The position numbers and the translations under genes were made by a program. From NCBI GenBank assembly GCA_028292745.1, contig JAQGLT010000123.1:1-64000 (forward strand): a stretch of 64,000 nt of DNA. The letters run 5' to 3'. Position 1 is the stretch's first letter, and every line of letters begins with the position of its first letter. The DNA comes from Polaromonas sp. Its GTDB lineage: Bacteria; Pseudomonadota; Gammaproteobacteria; Burkholderiales; Burkholderiaceae_C. Shown here piece by piece: positions 52,662 through 63,998 of the stretch. The notes under the pieces were generated by a model. It saw only the letters and a list, made by a program, of their open reading frames with translations. It was not told where the DNA came from and searched no databases.

Positions 52662-55010
52662 TTACGCGCCGGGCTGGTTCTCGCCATGCACGCTGTTGCG
52701 CATGGCGGTGCGGGCCACACTGTCCAGCGCCCCGTCGACCACGCCTTTTTGGCTGATGATCTTGACCATGTCAAGTTTGAGCAGATGGTGCAGCACGCGC
52801 GACGTCATCGAATGCTTGCGCCCGCCTTCGCTAGTGAACATGTACATGGTGTCATGGGGGCTGATCCAGGTCAGCTGCGCACGCAGCCACTGCATGTCCA
52901 CGAACAAATCGACCCAGTCGCCCAGGTTGAACTCGCTGCCCGAAGCCAAGGCCGGGGACGCCGGCTTGGCTGGCATGGCATCGGCCTGCGGCTGAGCCGG
53001 ATCGCCACGAACGCCGGGCATGGAAGGCGTGTCCCAGTCCTCCATGAAGCCTGAATGCTGAACCTCGGAGGGGGCCAGCCACACCTGCTCCGCATCGGAC
53101 GCGTCGTCCGCCACAAACATTTTCTCAAGTTTGTGCGTACTTTTCGATGCGGCTGCCGGCTGGTCGGGCACGGCCTTGAGCGCTGTCTGGTGAATCGCCA
53201 TGAGCTCGTCGAAAAATGACTGGGACTGCGCGATGGGAAAATCAATCGACGCCAGTCCGTCACGCACCGATTGGAGCATGTCCGGGATCATTTTGAGCAG
53301 GCGATGCCGATGTTTCGCTGTTTTTTGGGTGTCTAGACTCCAGAGTACATCGCCCAGCGTCAGGCTGTACGTGGAACCTGTCGAACCTGGAGCACTCTGC
53401 TGGCCCAGCAGTCTTTCCCGGGCCATGACCTGCGCCCAGGGGCCGGTCAGGAACGCGGAGATGGTTCGGTTGCCTTCGGCAAAATCGGGACGCGCCCTGA
53501 TCTCGGCGGCTATTTTTGACGCCATGAGATTGCGCTGCTCGGCCTGCAGCAGCGCCTGCACCGCGCGGCGCTGGGTCTGCCGCTGAAGCGGCGTGTTGCG
53601 GTTCTGCTTGCGCTCAAAGTCGTGAAGCAGTTCAGTGAAATGCTCGGCTTCGCTCACCTGCTCATCCTTGAGCCGGACCGCGATCTCTTCGAGGCTCTGC
53701 ATGAATTCAGGAAACCCCGCTGCGCTCTCGCTGCTGTACGCCAGGCTGGTATTGGTGATGGTGTCCAGCAAGCGCCTGGCCGGGTGGCCCTTGTCGCTGA
53801 AAAACCGCGAATCCGTCACGGCCAGCCGCAAAAAGGCCGGTTCCGCATTGGCAATGATCCGCCTGACGGGCATGAGCAGCCGCTCATCGTTGACAAGCTG
53901 CTCGATCATCAGGCCCACCACTTCAATCGCCAGCGACTGGCCCAGGGTTTTGGCCCCTGTCCTCAAGCGTGCGCGCAATTGCGCCACCGGACGCGGCGGC
54001 TCCGGTCGGGACGCTTTCACCGTTGAGGGGGCGAGCCCCTTTTCTTCCAGCTCCGTCAGCACGTCCAGCGCTGCGGGCACGGTATGCGAAAACTCGTGAT
54101 GGACAATTTCTTCCGAGCCGAAGTCCGAAAACGAGGACGACTCATCAATGGAGTTGTCATAGTCGCCCATCAACAGATGGTGCAGGTGGTCCAGCGTGAG
54201 CAGCTGCTTGCGGCCGCCTGGCGCGGGCTGGCCGCCCCTCGACAACGGGGCATGCCCTGAGCTCACCGGCTCCGGCGAATTCTGCATAGGAAAAGCGTCC
54301 ATCCGTTCGCGCGGCAACACCCTTCCATGCTTGGCGTCAGGCGTGGAAATGACGCCATAGGGCGCCGGTGGCATACCCAGTCCGGCCAAAAAATCACTCA
54401 GCGAGACATACAGTGCCTGCAGCTCCTCACCCATGATGCGGGCGCCGTCGAGCAGCCAGCAGGCCCGCGCCTGCGCGGTGACGGGAAGGGCCTGGAGCAG
54501 GTTGAGCAAGGCCTGCGCCATGACATCCGGACGCATCGGATTGCTGTCAGCCTTGACCACCAAAAAGCCCTGCGCGGTACTCAGGCGGGCAGAAAAAACA
54601 GCCAGCCCCGATTCGCAAGCCAGTTTGATGAGCTGCTGCAGGCGAGCGCTTTCCACCGCCTGCTGCACTTCGTTGTCCCCCATCAACTCCAGTTCATCAA
54701 AGCTGACCGAAGAAAGCGAACGCCCGGCGCCCGGAGCTTTTACCGAACTACCGGCGGCTGCGTCGTCGTCGATGGCCTTTTTAAGGTGCTTGGGGAATTC
54801 ATCGCCGATGAGGGTACGGTTCTTGTTGAGCGCGGCGATCGCATTTTGGATTTGCTGCCGTTCTGCAGGATCATGGACGCCTATGGACCGCTCATACATC
54901 TCATTCGCAAGTTTCGAGCACCAACGGTCGATCAGGAATGCAGACTGCCCGATTGCCTCGTCAACGCACGACCGGTAAGCCGCACTTGGAGCGTGTGATG
55001 AAGTCCTCAT
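52662..55010 (-). CDS. DUF1631 family protein
   Basis: 782 residues. The first ~130 residues are helical (SFDELELMGDNEVQQAVE near 105 is characteristic). The central region, with LDHLHHLLMGDY, LRTGAKTLGQSLAIEVVGLMIEQLVNDERLLMPVRRIIANAEPAFLRLAVTDSRFF and LLHDFERKQNRNT, is typical of DUF1631. The C-terminus ends with the LGDWVDLFVDMQWLRAQLTWISPHDTMYMFTSEGGRKHSMTSRVL block, resembling a PilZ-like c-di-GMP-binding motif. Role unknown. Cytosolic. Same strand as DUF1415 and ettA. Confidence 0.85.
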   Translation of the reverse strand: MRTSSHAPSAAYRSCVDEAIGQSAFLIDRWCSKLANEMYERSIGVHDPAERQQIQNAIAALNKNRTLIGDEFPKHLKKAIDDDAAAGSSVKAPGAGRSLSSVSFDELELMGDNEVQQAVESARLQQLIKLACESGLAVFSARLSTAQGFLVVKADSNPMRPDVMAQALLNLLQALPVTAQARACWLLDGARIMGEELQALYVSLSDFLAGLGMPPAPYGVISTPDAKHGRVLPRERMDAFPMQNSPEPVSSGHAPLSRGGQPAPGGRKQLLTLDHLHHLLMGDYDNSIDESSSFSDFGSEEIVHHEFSHTVPAALDVLTELEEKGLAPSTVKASRPEPPRPVAQLRARLRTGAKTLGQSLAIEVVGLMIEQLVNDERLLMPVRRIIANAEPAFLRLAVTDSRFFSDKGHPARRLLDTITNTSLAYSSESAAGFPEFMQSLEEIAVRLKDEQVSEAEHFTELLHDFERKQNRNTPLQRQTQRRAVQALLQAEQRNLMASKIAAEIRARPDFAEGNRTISAFLTGPWAQVMARERLLGQQSAPGSTGSTYSLTLGDVLWSLDTQKTAKHRHRLLKMIPDMLQSVRDGLASIDFPIAQSQSFFDELMAIHQTALKAVPDQPAAASKSTHKLEKMFVADDASDAEQVWLAPSEVQHSGFMEDWDTPSMPGVRGDPAQPQADAMPAKPASPALASGSEFNLGDWVDLFVDMQWLRAQLTWISPHDTMYMFTSEGGRKHSMTSRVLHHLLKLDMVKIISQKGVVDGALDSVARTAMRNSVHGENQPGA

Positions 55011-55103
55011 GACGTTAGATGCATCCCTTCAGGCAAAAGTGCGAAATTGCACACCGCAATAATGTTTCAAAGGCAAAGCAGTTTTGTCTTCGTTTTTCAA
55101 GCC

Positions 55104-55646
55104 TCAGGAATTCAGGCCCAGTGCCCGCCAGCCAGTATGGCCCAGCTTTTCCAGTGTCTTGATGTTCTCCTCAAAAATGGCTTCGGCTTCCGGAAAAGCC
55201 TGCACGGCGCGCGCTATGCTTTCCTCGCGCAGCAAGTGCAGCATAGCAAATGGCGCGCGATTCGTGTAATTGCTGATGGCATCGGGCTCGGTGCCTTCAA
55301 ACTGGAACCCCGGATGAAAGCTTGCCAGCTGCACCACGCCTTCGAGCGCATGCTCGATCACCACGTCGTCCGCAATTTCCATGAAATCATTGAAGTCCAG
55401 AAAATTGTCAAACAACGTGGGATGAATCAGCAGTGTCGTGTCAATTTCATCGCTTGGCGTGCTGGCCAGCAGGTCCAGTTCGCTATCGAGCTCTTCCAGC
55501 AGGTCGTCGGCATGCCGTGCGTGACTCACCACCAGGCGGACCTGGTTCTTGACATAGACCGCCTTGGCGAAAGGGCACAGGTTCAGGCCGATCACCGCTT
55601 TTTCAAGCCAGTGACGGGTCTGCTCCAGAATTTCCTGGTCGCTCAT
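55104..55646 (-). CDS. DUF1415 family protein
   Basis: 180 residues from the ATG at 55646. Family features: TRHWLEKAVIGLNLCPFAKAVYVKNQVRLVVSHA near 10, DFNDFMEIADDVV, LASFHPGFQFEGTEPDAISNYTNRAPFAMLHLLREESIARAV. Function unknown; the conserved Cys/Pro and His/Asp residues have led to speculation about an enzyme. The start (MSDQEIL) is preferred over the longer one four codons upstream. Thirteen bases separate it from ettA, so the two are probably co-transcribed. Confidence 0.92.
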   Translation of the reverse strand: MSDQEILEQTRHWLEKAVIGLNLCPFAKAVYVKNQVRLVVSHARHADDLLEELDSELDLLASTPSDEIDTTLLIHPTLFDNFLDFNDFMEIADDVVIEHALEGVVQLASFHPGFQFEGTEPDAISNYTNRAPFAMLHLLREESIARAVQAFPEAEAIFEENIKTLEKLGHTGWRALGLNS

Positions 55647-55659
55647 TGCGCACACCAAT

Positions 55660-57321
<1,662 letters not shown>

Positions 57322-57667
57322 CAGATCACTTTGGTAAAGAAGAACAGATAAAAATAAATCGAGTGAATTGCAAGCACCGCAAGCGGCAAGCAAATTCACA
57401 TTTCTACGGGCTTGGGCACACGCCTGGGCGCGCAAACAAATAACGCAATTCTGGCGTGAATCCATCGATTATCGTTCCGTGCGACAATCATTAGGTTGCA
57501 GGGCTCCAGTTGCCCTCAGCATTTGGGCACATCCAGGTACCGGCTTAGCCAGGCTGCCGACGATGTTCTAGCCCGACTCCCTGACCCCATCTGCCTATGA
57601 CTGGCGGGTTGCCTTCAAACCAAGGTGCCCAACAGGCCGATCTAGAGCGTCCCAGCGGCGCAATACC
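57322..57667. other. intergenic region between ettA and rhlE
   Basis: 346 bp without a gene; divergent promoters of ettA and the helicase are expected. A run of CAAGC-like repeats (57370-57395) is AT/GC mixed and unremarkable. An RhlE cold-inducible leader could be present, but no conserved cold box was identified. Confidence 0.4.
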
Positions 57668-59401
57668 ATGAAATTTGAAGAATTGAACTTGGCCCCGGCC
57701 ATTTTGAAGGCCGTGCTTGAGCAGGGCTACGACACTCCCACGCCCATCCAGGCACAGGCCATTCCGGCCGTGCTCGCCGGTGGCGACCTGCTGGGCGGCG
57801 CCCAGACCGGCACCGGCAAAACCGCAGCCTTCACCCTGCCCTTGCTGCAGCGCCTGTCCACCGAACCGCGCCTGGCCAACCGGCGCGGCGTCAACGCGGT
57901 GCGCGCGCTCATCATGACCCCCACCCGCGAACTCGCGGCCCAGGTCGAGGAAAGCGTTCGCACCTACGGCAAATACCTGGACCTCACCTCGATGGTGATG
58001 TTCGGCGGCGTCGGCATGGGCGCGCAGATCGAAAAACTGCGCCGCGGCGTCGATATCCTGGTGGCCACGCCGGGCCGCCTGCTGGACCATGCCGGCCAGG
58101 GCACGCTCGACCTGAGCCAGGTGCAGATCCTGATCCTGGACGAAGCCGACCGCATGCTGGACATGGGCTTCATCCATGACATCAAGAAAGTGCTGGCGCT
58201 GGTGCCCAAGCAGAAGCAGACGCTGCTGTTCAGCGCGACCTTCAGCGACGAAATCCGCGAACTGGCCAACGGCCTGCTGCGCAACCCGGTGTCCATCCAG
58301 GTGACACCGCGCAACACCACGGTGCAGCGCATCACGCAGACCATCCACCCGGTTGGCCGCAGCAAGAAGAAAGCGCTGCTGACCCACATCATCAACGAGC
58401 ACAACTGGAGCCAGGTGCTGGTGTTCACCCGCACCAAGTTCGGCGCCAACAATGTGGCCGAGCACCTGACCAAAAACGGCATTCCCGCGATGGCATTGCA
58501 TGGCAACAAGAGCCAGACGGCCCGCACGCAGGCCCTGCAGGGCTTCAAGAATGGCGAGATCCGCGCGCTGGTCGCCACCGACATCGCCGCCCGCGGCATT
58601 GACATCGACGAGTTGCCGCATGTGGTGAACTATGAAATCCCGAACGTCAGCGAAGACTATGTGCACCGCATCGGCCGCACCGGCCGCGCCGGCAACAGCG
58701 GCGAAGCCGTCAGCCTGGTCTGCCTGGACGAAGAAGGCTTCATGCAGGACATCGAGCGCTTCACCAAGCAGAACATCGAGAACATCGTGGTGCCTGGTTT
58801 TGAAGCCGAACCCGGTGAAAAAGCCGAGCCGCTGGCCATGGGCCGACAGACCATCTGGGGCGGCCTGGGCAAACCGCCGAGCCGCGACGTGATGCAGGCT
58901 GCCGCCAAGGCCGCCCGAAGCGAAATGATGACCCGCATCCGCGACACCAAAGGCGCCCAGCCTGCGCGTGGCGGCAATGCGGGCGGACGCGGCCGCAGTC
59001 CGGCCGGCAACAGTGCAGGCGCAGGCCGCGGCGGCAATGGGGGTGGCAGCTTCGCGGGTAATTTCGCTGGCAATGGCGCTGGCAACGGCGAGCGTCGCGC
59101 GCCAGCCCAGCCGCGCCAGAACGCCGGTTATCCGCAGGGCGGTCAGCCCTCGGGCCCGCCGCGAAATGCGTATGCGCAAGCGCCGCGCCAGCGCGACAGT
59201 GAGCCGCGCAACGATTTCGACAATCAGCAGCCGGCCAGCCATGCCTCTTCGGGCTTCCCCTCGTCGGGCCAGCCTTCGGGCAACCGCAACAACTTCCGTG
59301 GCGGCAACCGCAGTGGCGGTGGCGGTGGCGCGGGCGGCGCCGGGGGCCGGAGCAACGGTCCCCGCCGCTCAGGCGGTCCCGGCTCGTTTACCGGCCGCTA
59401 A
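57668..59401 (+). CDS. rhlE: DEAD-box RNA helicase RhlE
   Basis: 577 residues. ATP-dependent RNA unwinding, ribosome assembly and RNA turnover. Motifs: Q motif ([11 protein letters not shown]), [20 protein letters not shown], and HRIGRTGR, all in place in the first 370 residues. The remaining ~170 residues are Gly/Asn/Arg/Ser/Pro-rich low complexity ([24 protein letters not shown], ...SGGGGGAGG), the disordered RNA-binding tail of this helicase group. Start at the ATG 57668. Confidence 0.95.
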   Translation: MKFEELNLAPAILKAVLEQGYDTPTPIQAQAIPAVLAGGDLLGGAQTGTGKTAAFTLPLLQRLSTEPRLANRRGVNAVRALIMTPTRELAAQVEESVRTYGKYLDLTSMVMFGGVGMGAQIEKLRRGVDILVATPGRLLDHAGQGTLDLSQVQILILDEADRMLDMGFIHDIKKVLALVPKQKQTLLFSATFSDEIRELANGLLRNPVSIQVTPRNTTVQRITQTIHPVGRSKKKALLTHIINEHNWSQVLVFTRTKFGANNVAEHLTKNGIPAMALHGNKSQTARTQALQGFKNGEIRALVATDIAARGIDIDELPHVVNYEIPNVSEDYVHRIGRTGRAGNSGEAVSLVCLDEEGFMQDIERFTKQNIENIVVPGFEAEPGEKAEPLAMGRQTIWGGLGKPPSRDVMQAAAKAARSEMMTRIRDTKGAQPARGGNAGGRGRSPAGNSAGAGRGGNGGGSFAGNFAGNGAGNGERRAPAQPRQNAGYPQGGQPSGPPRNAYAQAPRQRDSEPRNDFDNQQPASHASSGFPSSGQPSGNRNNFRGGNRSGGGGGAGGAGGRSNGPRRSGGPGSFTGR

Positions 59402-59747
59402 GCAGCAATAAAGTCGCCGGCGGTGCAGAGTGCGCGGGCCAGCAGGCGTCCATGCACCGCACCAGGCAGCGGGTCGATTTCGCTGAGCCTTCAGCTGATT
59501 TTTCTGCTGCCGCCAAGTGGGCTTTCATGCCAGCGCGCCCAGACACGCGGCTGCGCCGCGCTGCCCACGGGTGCCCAGCGAGCCCTGTTTGCGATTAAGG
59601 GCCAAATTTAAGCAAATAATGCCGCTAGCGCATGACCAGCATGTGTTAATAGCTATTAAAATAATAGCACTACCATTTCGCCATGACGATAGCCCTGGGC
59701 AAGCACGGCCCTGCCGGGCCCGTTCCCAGCACGCGACTGCATGGCGG
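59402..59747. other. intergenic region between rhlE and the enolase-superfamily gene
   Basis: 346 bp, convergent genes. Contains repeat copy 14 and no supportable gene; an open frame at 59423-59611 has no features. Confidence 0.5.
59605..59672. repeat. dispersed AATAGCTGCTTGCGC-type intergenic repeat, copy 14 (inverted)
   Basis: AAATTTAAGCAAATAATGCCGCTAGCGCATGACCAGCATGTGTTAATAGCTATTAAAATAATAGCAC. Same orientation as copies 6, 7 and 11. Confidence 0.7.
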
Positions 59748-60977
59748 TCATGCCTTGGAAACCCTCACCGTGGCGTCTGCCCGCTTGTGCAGGTCTGGCA
59801 GCAGTTCCAGGCCCAGGCCCGGCTTGTCGCCCAGGCTGATCATTCCATTTTTGACGACCGGCAATTCGGTCACGAGTTCCCTGTACCAGCCGGTGTAGAA
59901 AGCGCGCACGCTTTCCTGAACGAGCGCGTTGGGGGCATGCAGCGACAAATGCGTTGACGCCGCCCACACCACCGGCCCGGTGCAGTCATGCGGCGCCACA
60001 GGCAGTTGCCACGCATCGGCCATGCCGGCGATTTTCCGGGCCTCGGTCAGGCCGCCGCACCAGCTCAGGTCGAGCATCACCACCCCCGCCACGCCGGCCT
60101 GCAGATAGTCCTTGAAGCCCCATTTGTAGCTGAGCGTTTCGCTGGCGCAGATCAGCGCATCGCAGTCCTTGGCGTACTGCCTGAGCAGGTCCAGCGAATC
60201 CATTCGGATGGCGTCTTCATGCCAGAAGGTGTTGAAGGGCTTGAGCGCGCGGGCGATCTTCTGCGCCATGGGCAGGCGCCACAGGCTGTGGAACTCGACC
60301 ATGATGTCCATCTTGTCGCCGACCGCATCGCGGATCTTGCGAAAAGGCGCCAGCGCGGCGTCGAGGTCTTCGCTGCTGATGTACTGGCCCTGGCTTTTCT
60401 CGGCGGCCGGATCAAATGGCCAGATTTTCATCGCGGTCACGCCTTCGGACAGCAGCGACTGGGCCACCTCATCGGCCCGGTGCAGGAAGCCCTCCAGGTC
60501 TTCATATGGCCCAGCGGCCTGGCCCCGGGCGGCGTCCAGCCCCCAGTTGGCGGTGCTCTGGTTGACAGTGCTGCGCACATACTGGTAGCCGGCGCAGGTG
60601 TTGTAGATGCGGATGGCGTCGCGGCTCTTGCCCCCCAGCGCGGTGTGCAGCGGCATGTTGGCGGCCTTGCCGAAAATATCCCACAGCGCAATGTCAACGG
60701 CCGAGTTTCCGCGGGTTTCCACGCCCGAGCCGCGCCAGCCCAGGTAGCCGGTGAGGTCGCGGTTGCGTGCCTCGATGGCCAGCGGGTCCTGGCCCAGCAG
60801 CTTGGGCGCCACCCATTCATGCACATACGCCTCGACCGCCGCCGCCCCCATGAAGGTTTCGCCCAGGCCGGTCAGTCCTTCGTCGGTGCGCAGGCGTATC
60901 CAGATGATGTTGGGGAACTCGCCCAGCCGAACGGTTTCGACTTCAACGATTTTCAATGGCGCCTCCGCAAGTGACAT
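59748..60977 (-). CDS. mandelate racemase/muconate lactonizing enzyme family protein (sugar-acid dehydratase type)
   Basis: 409 residues, enolase superfamily. The capping domain is followed by a barrel with Lys184 in AMKIWPFDP, metal ligands Glu228 (MVEFHSLWR), Glu254 (HEDAIRM) and Glu280 (ASETLS), and His330 in APHDCTG. This set fits the acid-sugar dehydratases (for example galactonate/gluconate/mannonate type) in which His and Lys act as base/acid. The exact acid is unknown. It closes the TRAP operon, 63 bp after dctP, so the transporter probably imports its substrate. Confidence 0.88.
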   Translation of the reverse strand: MSLAEAPLKIVEVETVRLGEFPNIIWIRLRTDEGLTGLGETFMGAAAVEAYVHEWVAPKLLGQDPLAIEARNRDLTGYLGWRGSGVETRGNSAVDIALWDIFGKAANMPLHTALGGKSRDAIRIYNTCAGYQYVRSTVNQSTANWGLDAARGQAAGPYEDLEGFLHRADEVAQSLLSEGVTAMKIWPFDPAAEKSQGQYISSEDLDAALAPFRKIRDAVGDKMDIMVEFHSLWRLPMAQKIARALKPFNTFWHEDAIRMDSLDLLRQYAKDCDALICASETLSYKWGFKDYLQAGVAGVVMLDLSWCGGLTEARKIAGMADAWQLPVAPHDCTGPVVWAASTHLSLHAPNALVQESVRAFYTGWYRELVTELPVVKNGMISLGDKPGLGLELLPDLHKRADATVRVSKA

Positions 60978-61040
60978 GAAAAACGACCGCGAGGGTTGCC
61001 CCTGGCGGCCTTGCGAACCCCTTTTTCAGCAAAGGCCTGC

Positions 61041-62063
61041 TCAGCCGCCGCGGGCTTTTTTCAGGGCTTCCATCACGATATTGACGGGCTCCGCGCCAAT
61101 CGTGGGCAGGTTTTTGTCATAGACCGGCTTGACCTTGTCAAACATGCGGCGCTGCTCTGCCGGGGTGATCTCGTTGACGACCATTCCCTTGGCCTTCAGG
61201 CTGGCGAGCGATTTTTCCGACTGCGAGCGGATCGCGGCACGCTGCACTTTCTGGCCCTCCAGCGCGGCTTCCCGCAACACGGCCTGCTCCTGGGGGTTCA
61301 ACTGGTCCCACAGTTTCTTGCTGTACAGGATCAGGAAAGGCGTGTAGGCGTGCCGGGTCACGCTCAGGTATTTCTGCACTTCGTTGAACTTGGAGGTTTC
61401 GATGGTGACAAACGGGTTTTCCTGCCCGTCGATGGTCTTGGTCTCCAGCGCGGTGAACACCTCGCCGAAATTCATCGGCACCGCGTTGGTTCCCAGGGTC
61501 TTGAACGTGTCCAGAAAGATGTTGTTCTGCATGACACGGACCTTCACCCCCTGGAAGTCCTCGGCAGTCGCCACCGGCCGCTTGTTGTTGGTCAGGTTGC
61601 GAAAGCCGTTTTCCCAATAGGCAAGATTGACCAGCCCGGCCTCTTCCAGCTTTTTGTTGAAGTAAGCGCCAGCTGGGCCGTCCAGCACGGCATCGGCCTC
61701 CTTTTCGTTGGCGAACAGGAACGGCAGGTCGAACACGCCCAGTTCCTTGATGATGCCCACCAAAGGCGAGCTGGAGGTGCAGACCATCTCCTGCGTGCCG
61801 GCACGCAGGGCCTGGGTGGCCTGCAGGTCGCCGCCCGCCGCGTTGTTCCAGAAGGCATTGATCTTCATCTTGCCGCCGGTCTTGGCGGCAAGGATTTCCT
61901 GCATCTTCTTGACCCCGAGCCCGACCGGATGGTCTTCGGCCACGCCATTGGTGAACTTGATGGTCCGGTCGGCGAACTGGGCGAATGCCGCCGTGCTCGC
62001 GAGCAGGGCCGCGCCGACCAGGGCTGAGGGAAGCAGTGTTAAAAGGGTTCTGCGTTTGAACAT
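61041..62063 (-). CDS. dctP: TRAP transporter solute-binding protein DctP
   Basis: 340 residues. Signal peptide MFKRRTLLTLLPSALVGAALLASTAAFA, cleavage after AFA. The mature DctP domain begins FADRTIKFTNGVAEDHPVG, with the typical KMQEILAAKTGGKMKINAF, and the ligand-binding Arg in GVKVRVMQNNIF near 175. Periplasmic binding of a carboxylate, probably a sugar acid given the neighbour enzyme. It follows dctM by 76 bp on the same strand. Confidence 0.93.
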   Translation of the reverse strand: MFKRRTLLTLLPSALVGAALLASTAAFAQFADRTIKFTNGVAEDHPVGLGVKKMQEILAAKTGGKMKINAFWNNAAGGDLQATQALRAGTQEMVCTSSSPLVGIIKELGVFDLPFLFANEKEADAVLDGPAGAYFNKKLEEAGLVNLAYWENGFRNLTNNKRPVATAEDFQGVKVRVMQNNIFLDTFKTLGTNAVPMNFGEVFTALETKTIDGQENPFVTIETSKFNEVQKYLSVTRHAYTPFLILYSKKLWDQLNPQEQAVLREAALEGQKVQRAAIRSQSEKSLASLKAKGMVVNEITPAEQRRMFDKVKPVYDKNLPTIGAEPVNIVMEALKKARGG

Positions 62064-62139
62064 GTTGTCTCCTTGATAAATTGAAATGGCTGAACTGGCT
62101 GACGACGGTTATCTTTGCCCTGGCTGCGGAAAAATGCAA

Positions 62140-63438
62140 TCAGCGCATCCACCACTGCAGCGGCACGGTGACGATTTGCGGAAAAATGACGAGCAGGAAC
62201 AGCACGGCGAGCTGGGCCAGCAAAAACGGCAGCACGCCCTTGAAGGCGTCGTCCATGCTGATCTTGGCCACGCCGCACACCACGTTCAGCACCGTGCCCA
62301 CCGGCGGCGTGATCAGGCCGATGGCGTTGTTCATGTTGAACATGACGCCGTAGTACACCGGGTCGATGCCGGCCTTGAGCACGACCGGCATCAGGACCGG
62401 CGTGAGGATCAGCACCGTGGGCGTGAAGTCAAGCGCGGTGCCGACCACCACGATGAGCACCATCATGATGAGCATGAGCAGCATCTTGTTGCCCATGAAC
62501 GGGGCCAGCATGTTGGCGACCTCTGTGGGAATGTTGGCCACCGTGATCAGCCAGGCGCTGACCATCGCGGCGGCCACCAGGAACATGACGACCGCCGTGG
62601 TCTTGCCGGCCGACAGCACCAGCTGGTAGAGCGCGGAGACCTTGAGTTCGCGGTAGACAAACATGCCCACCGCGAAACTGTAGACCGCCGCCACCACGGC
62701 CGCCTCGGTGGGGGTGAACACGCCGAACTTCATGCCGCCGATGATGATGACCGGCAGCGCCAGCGCCAGGCTGCCCTGCCCGGTGATTTTCAGCCGCTCG
62801 GGCAGGGCGACCCTGACGGCCGGCAGCACTTTTTCCTTTTTGGCCACCCACCACCAGGCCAGCCCCACGGCCGCGCCCATCAGCACGCCGGGCACGATGC
62901 CGGCCAGGAACAGCTTGGTGATCGACACGTTGCCCGCCACGCCGAAAATGATCATGCCGATGGAGGGCGGGATCACCGGCGCGATGATGCCGCCCGAGGC
63001 GATGAGGCCGGCCGAGCGGTTGATGTCGTAGCCCGCCGCCCGCATCATCGGAATCAGCAGGGCCGCCAGCGCGGCGGTATCGGCCACGGCGGAGCCCGAG
63101 AGCGAAGCCATGATCACGGCGGCCATCACGGTGACGTAGCCGAGCCCGCCCCGAAAGTGCCCGACCCAGGCCATGGCCAGGTTGACGATGCGCCGGCTCA
63201 GGCCTCCGGCGTTCATGAATTCGCCGGCCAGCATGAAGAAGGGAACCGCCAGCAGCGGAAAGTTGTCGGCGCCATCGACAAAGCGCTGCGCCAGGATCTG
63301 GCTGTCAAAGGCCACCAGGCCGCTGGTGGCGGCCAGGAAACCCATCAGGCTCAAGCCGCAGACCAGCAAGGCGTAGGCAATCGGCATGCCAATCGCCATG
63401 GCCGCCAGCAGGCTGACGATGAAGACGGTGACGGTCAT
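62140..63438 (-). CDS. dctM: TRAP transporter large permease DctM
   Basis: 432 residues, about 12 hydrophobic segments. Sodium-coupled transport subunit. Characteristic blocks: ALLVCGLSLMGFLA, PLLAVPFFMLAGEFMNAGGLSRRIV, the GSAVADTAALAALLIPMM region with substrate/ion-site residues and LITPPVGTVLNVVCGVAKI near the end. Overlaps the dctQ stop by ATGA (63435-63438). Confidence 0.95.
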   Translation of the reverse strand: MTVTVFIVSLLAAMAIGMPIAYALLVCGLSLMGFLAATSGLVAFDSQILAQRFVDGADNFPLLAVPFFMLAGEFMNAGGLSRRIVNLAMAWVGHFRGGLGYVTVMAAVIMASLSGSAVADTAALAALLIPMMRAAGYDINRSAGLIASGGIIAPVIPPSIGMIIFGVAGNVSITKLFLAGIVPGVLMGAAVGLAWWWVAKKEKVLPAVRVALPERLKITGQGSLALALPVIIIGGMKFGVFTPTEAAVVAAVYSFAVGMFVYRELKVSALYQLVLSAGKTTAVVMFLVAAAMVSAWLITVANIPTEVANMLAPFMGNKMLLMLIMMVLIVVVGTALDFTPTVLILTPVLMPVVLKAGIDPVYYGVMFNMNNAIGLITPPVGTVLNVVCGVAKISMDDAFKGVLPFLLAQLAVLFLLVIFPQIVTVPLQWWMR

Positions 63439-63998
63439 GCCTGGGCATCCTTCATTTGTTTTTCAACGTCCGCCAGGCCTTCGGTCTCGATCACCTGCAC
63501 CAGCTCATCCTCGCGCAGCTGGCCGGTGAGGAGCCGGTACAGCACATGAAGATTCATGATTCCCATGACAAGGCCAACGATGTAGCCCACGCCATAGATC
63601 CAGATCATGGAAATCCCCACGACCGGCGAGACATTGCTGACCTGCAGCGCATGCATCTTCCAGGTGCCGACAAAAAACAGCACGTTGCAGGCGAGCATCA
63701 GCGATTCGCTCAGGAACAGGCACAGCTTCTTGCCGCCCACGTTCAGGTGCTTGACCAGCGTGTCGACGCCCAGGTGCCCTTTTTCCCGCATGGCGACCAT
63801 GGCGCCGATGTAGGTCAGCCAGATGAAGCTGTAGCGCGCCATTTCGTCGGACACGTCGATCCCGGAGTTGAAGCCGTAGCGCAGCACCACGTTGCCGAAC
63901 ACCATGATGACCATCGCCACCATGCACACGACGATCAGCAGCTCCAGCAGCCTGAAAAACCAGCGTATCGGGACATCGAGCATTTTTTGCAAAGCCAT
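63435..63998 (-). CDS. dctQ: TRAP transporter small permease DctQ
   Basis: 187 residues from an ATG at 63998, two bases from the window edge. Four hydrophobic helices (near 18-45, 52-68, 95-112 and 132-152). RYSFIWLTYIGAMVAMREKGHLGVD is the DctQ signature around helix 2. It couples DctP to DctM. The start is probably complete, but an upstream start outside the window cannot be excluded. First gene of the visible operon. Confidence 0.92.
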   Translation of the reverse strand: MALQKMLDVPIRWFFRLLELLIVVCMVAMVIMVFGNVVLRYGFNSGIDVSDEMARYSFIWLTYIGAMVAMREKGHLGVDTLVKHLNVGGKKLCLFLSESLMLACNVLFFVGTWKMHALQVSNVSPVVGISMIWIYGVGYIVGLVMGIMNLHVLYRLLTGQLREDELVQVIETEGLADVEKQMKDAQA

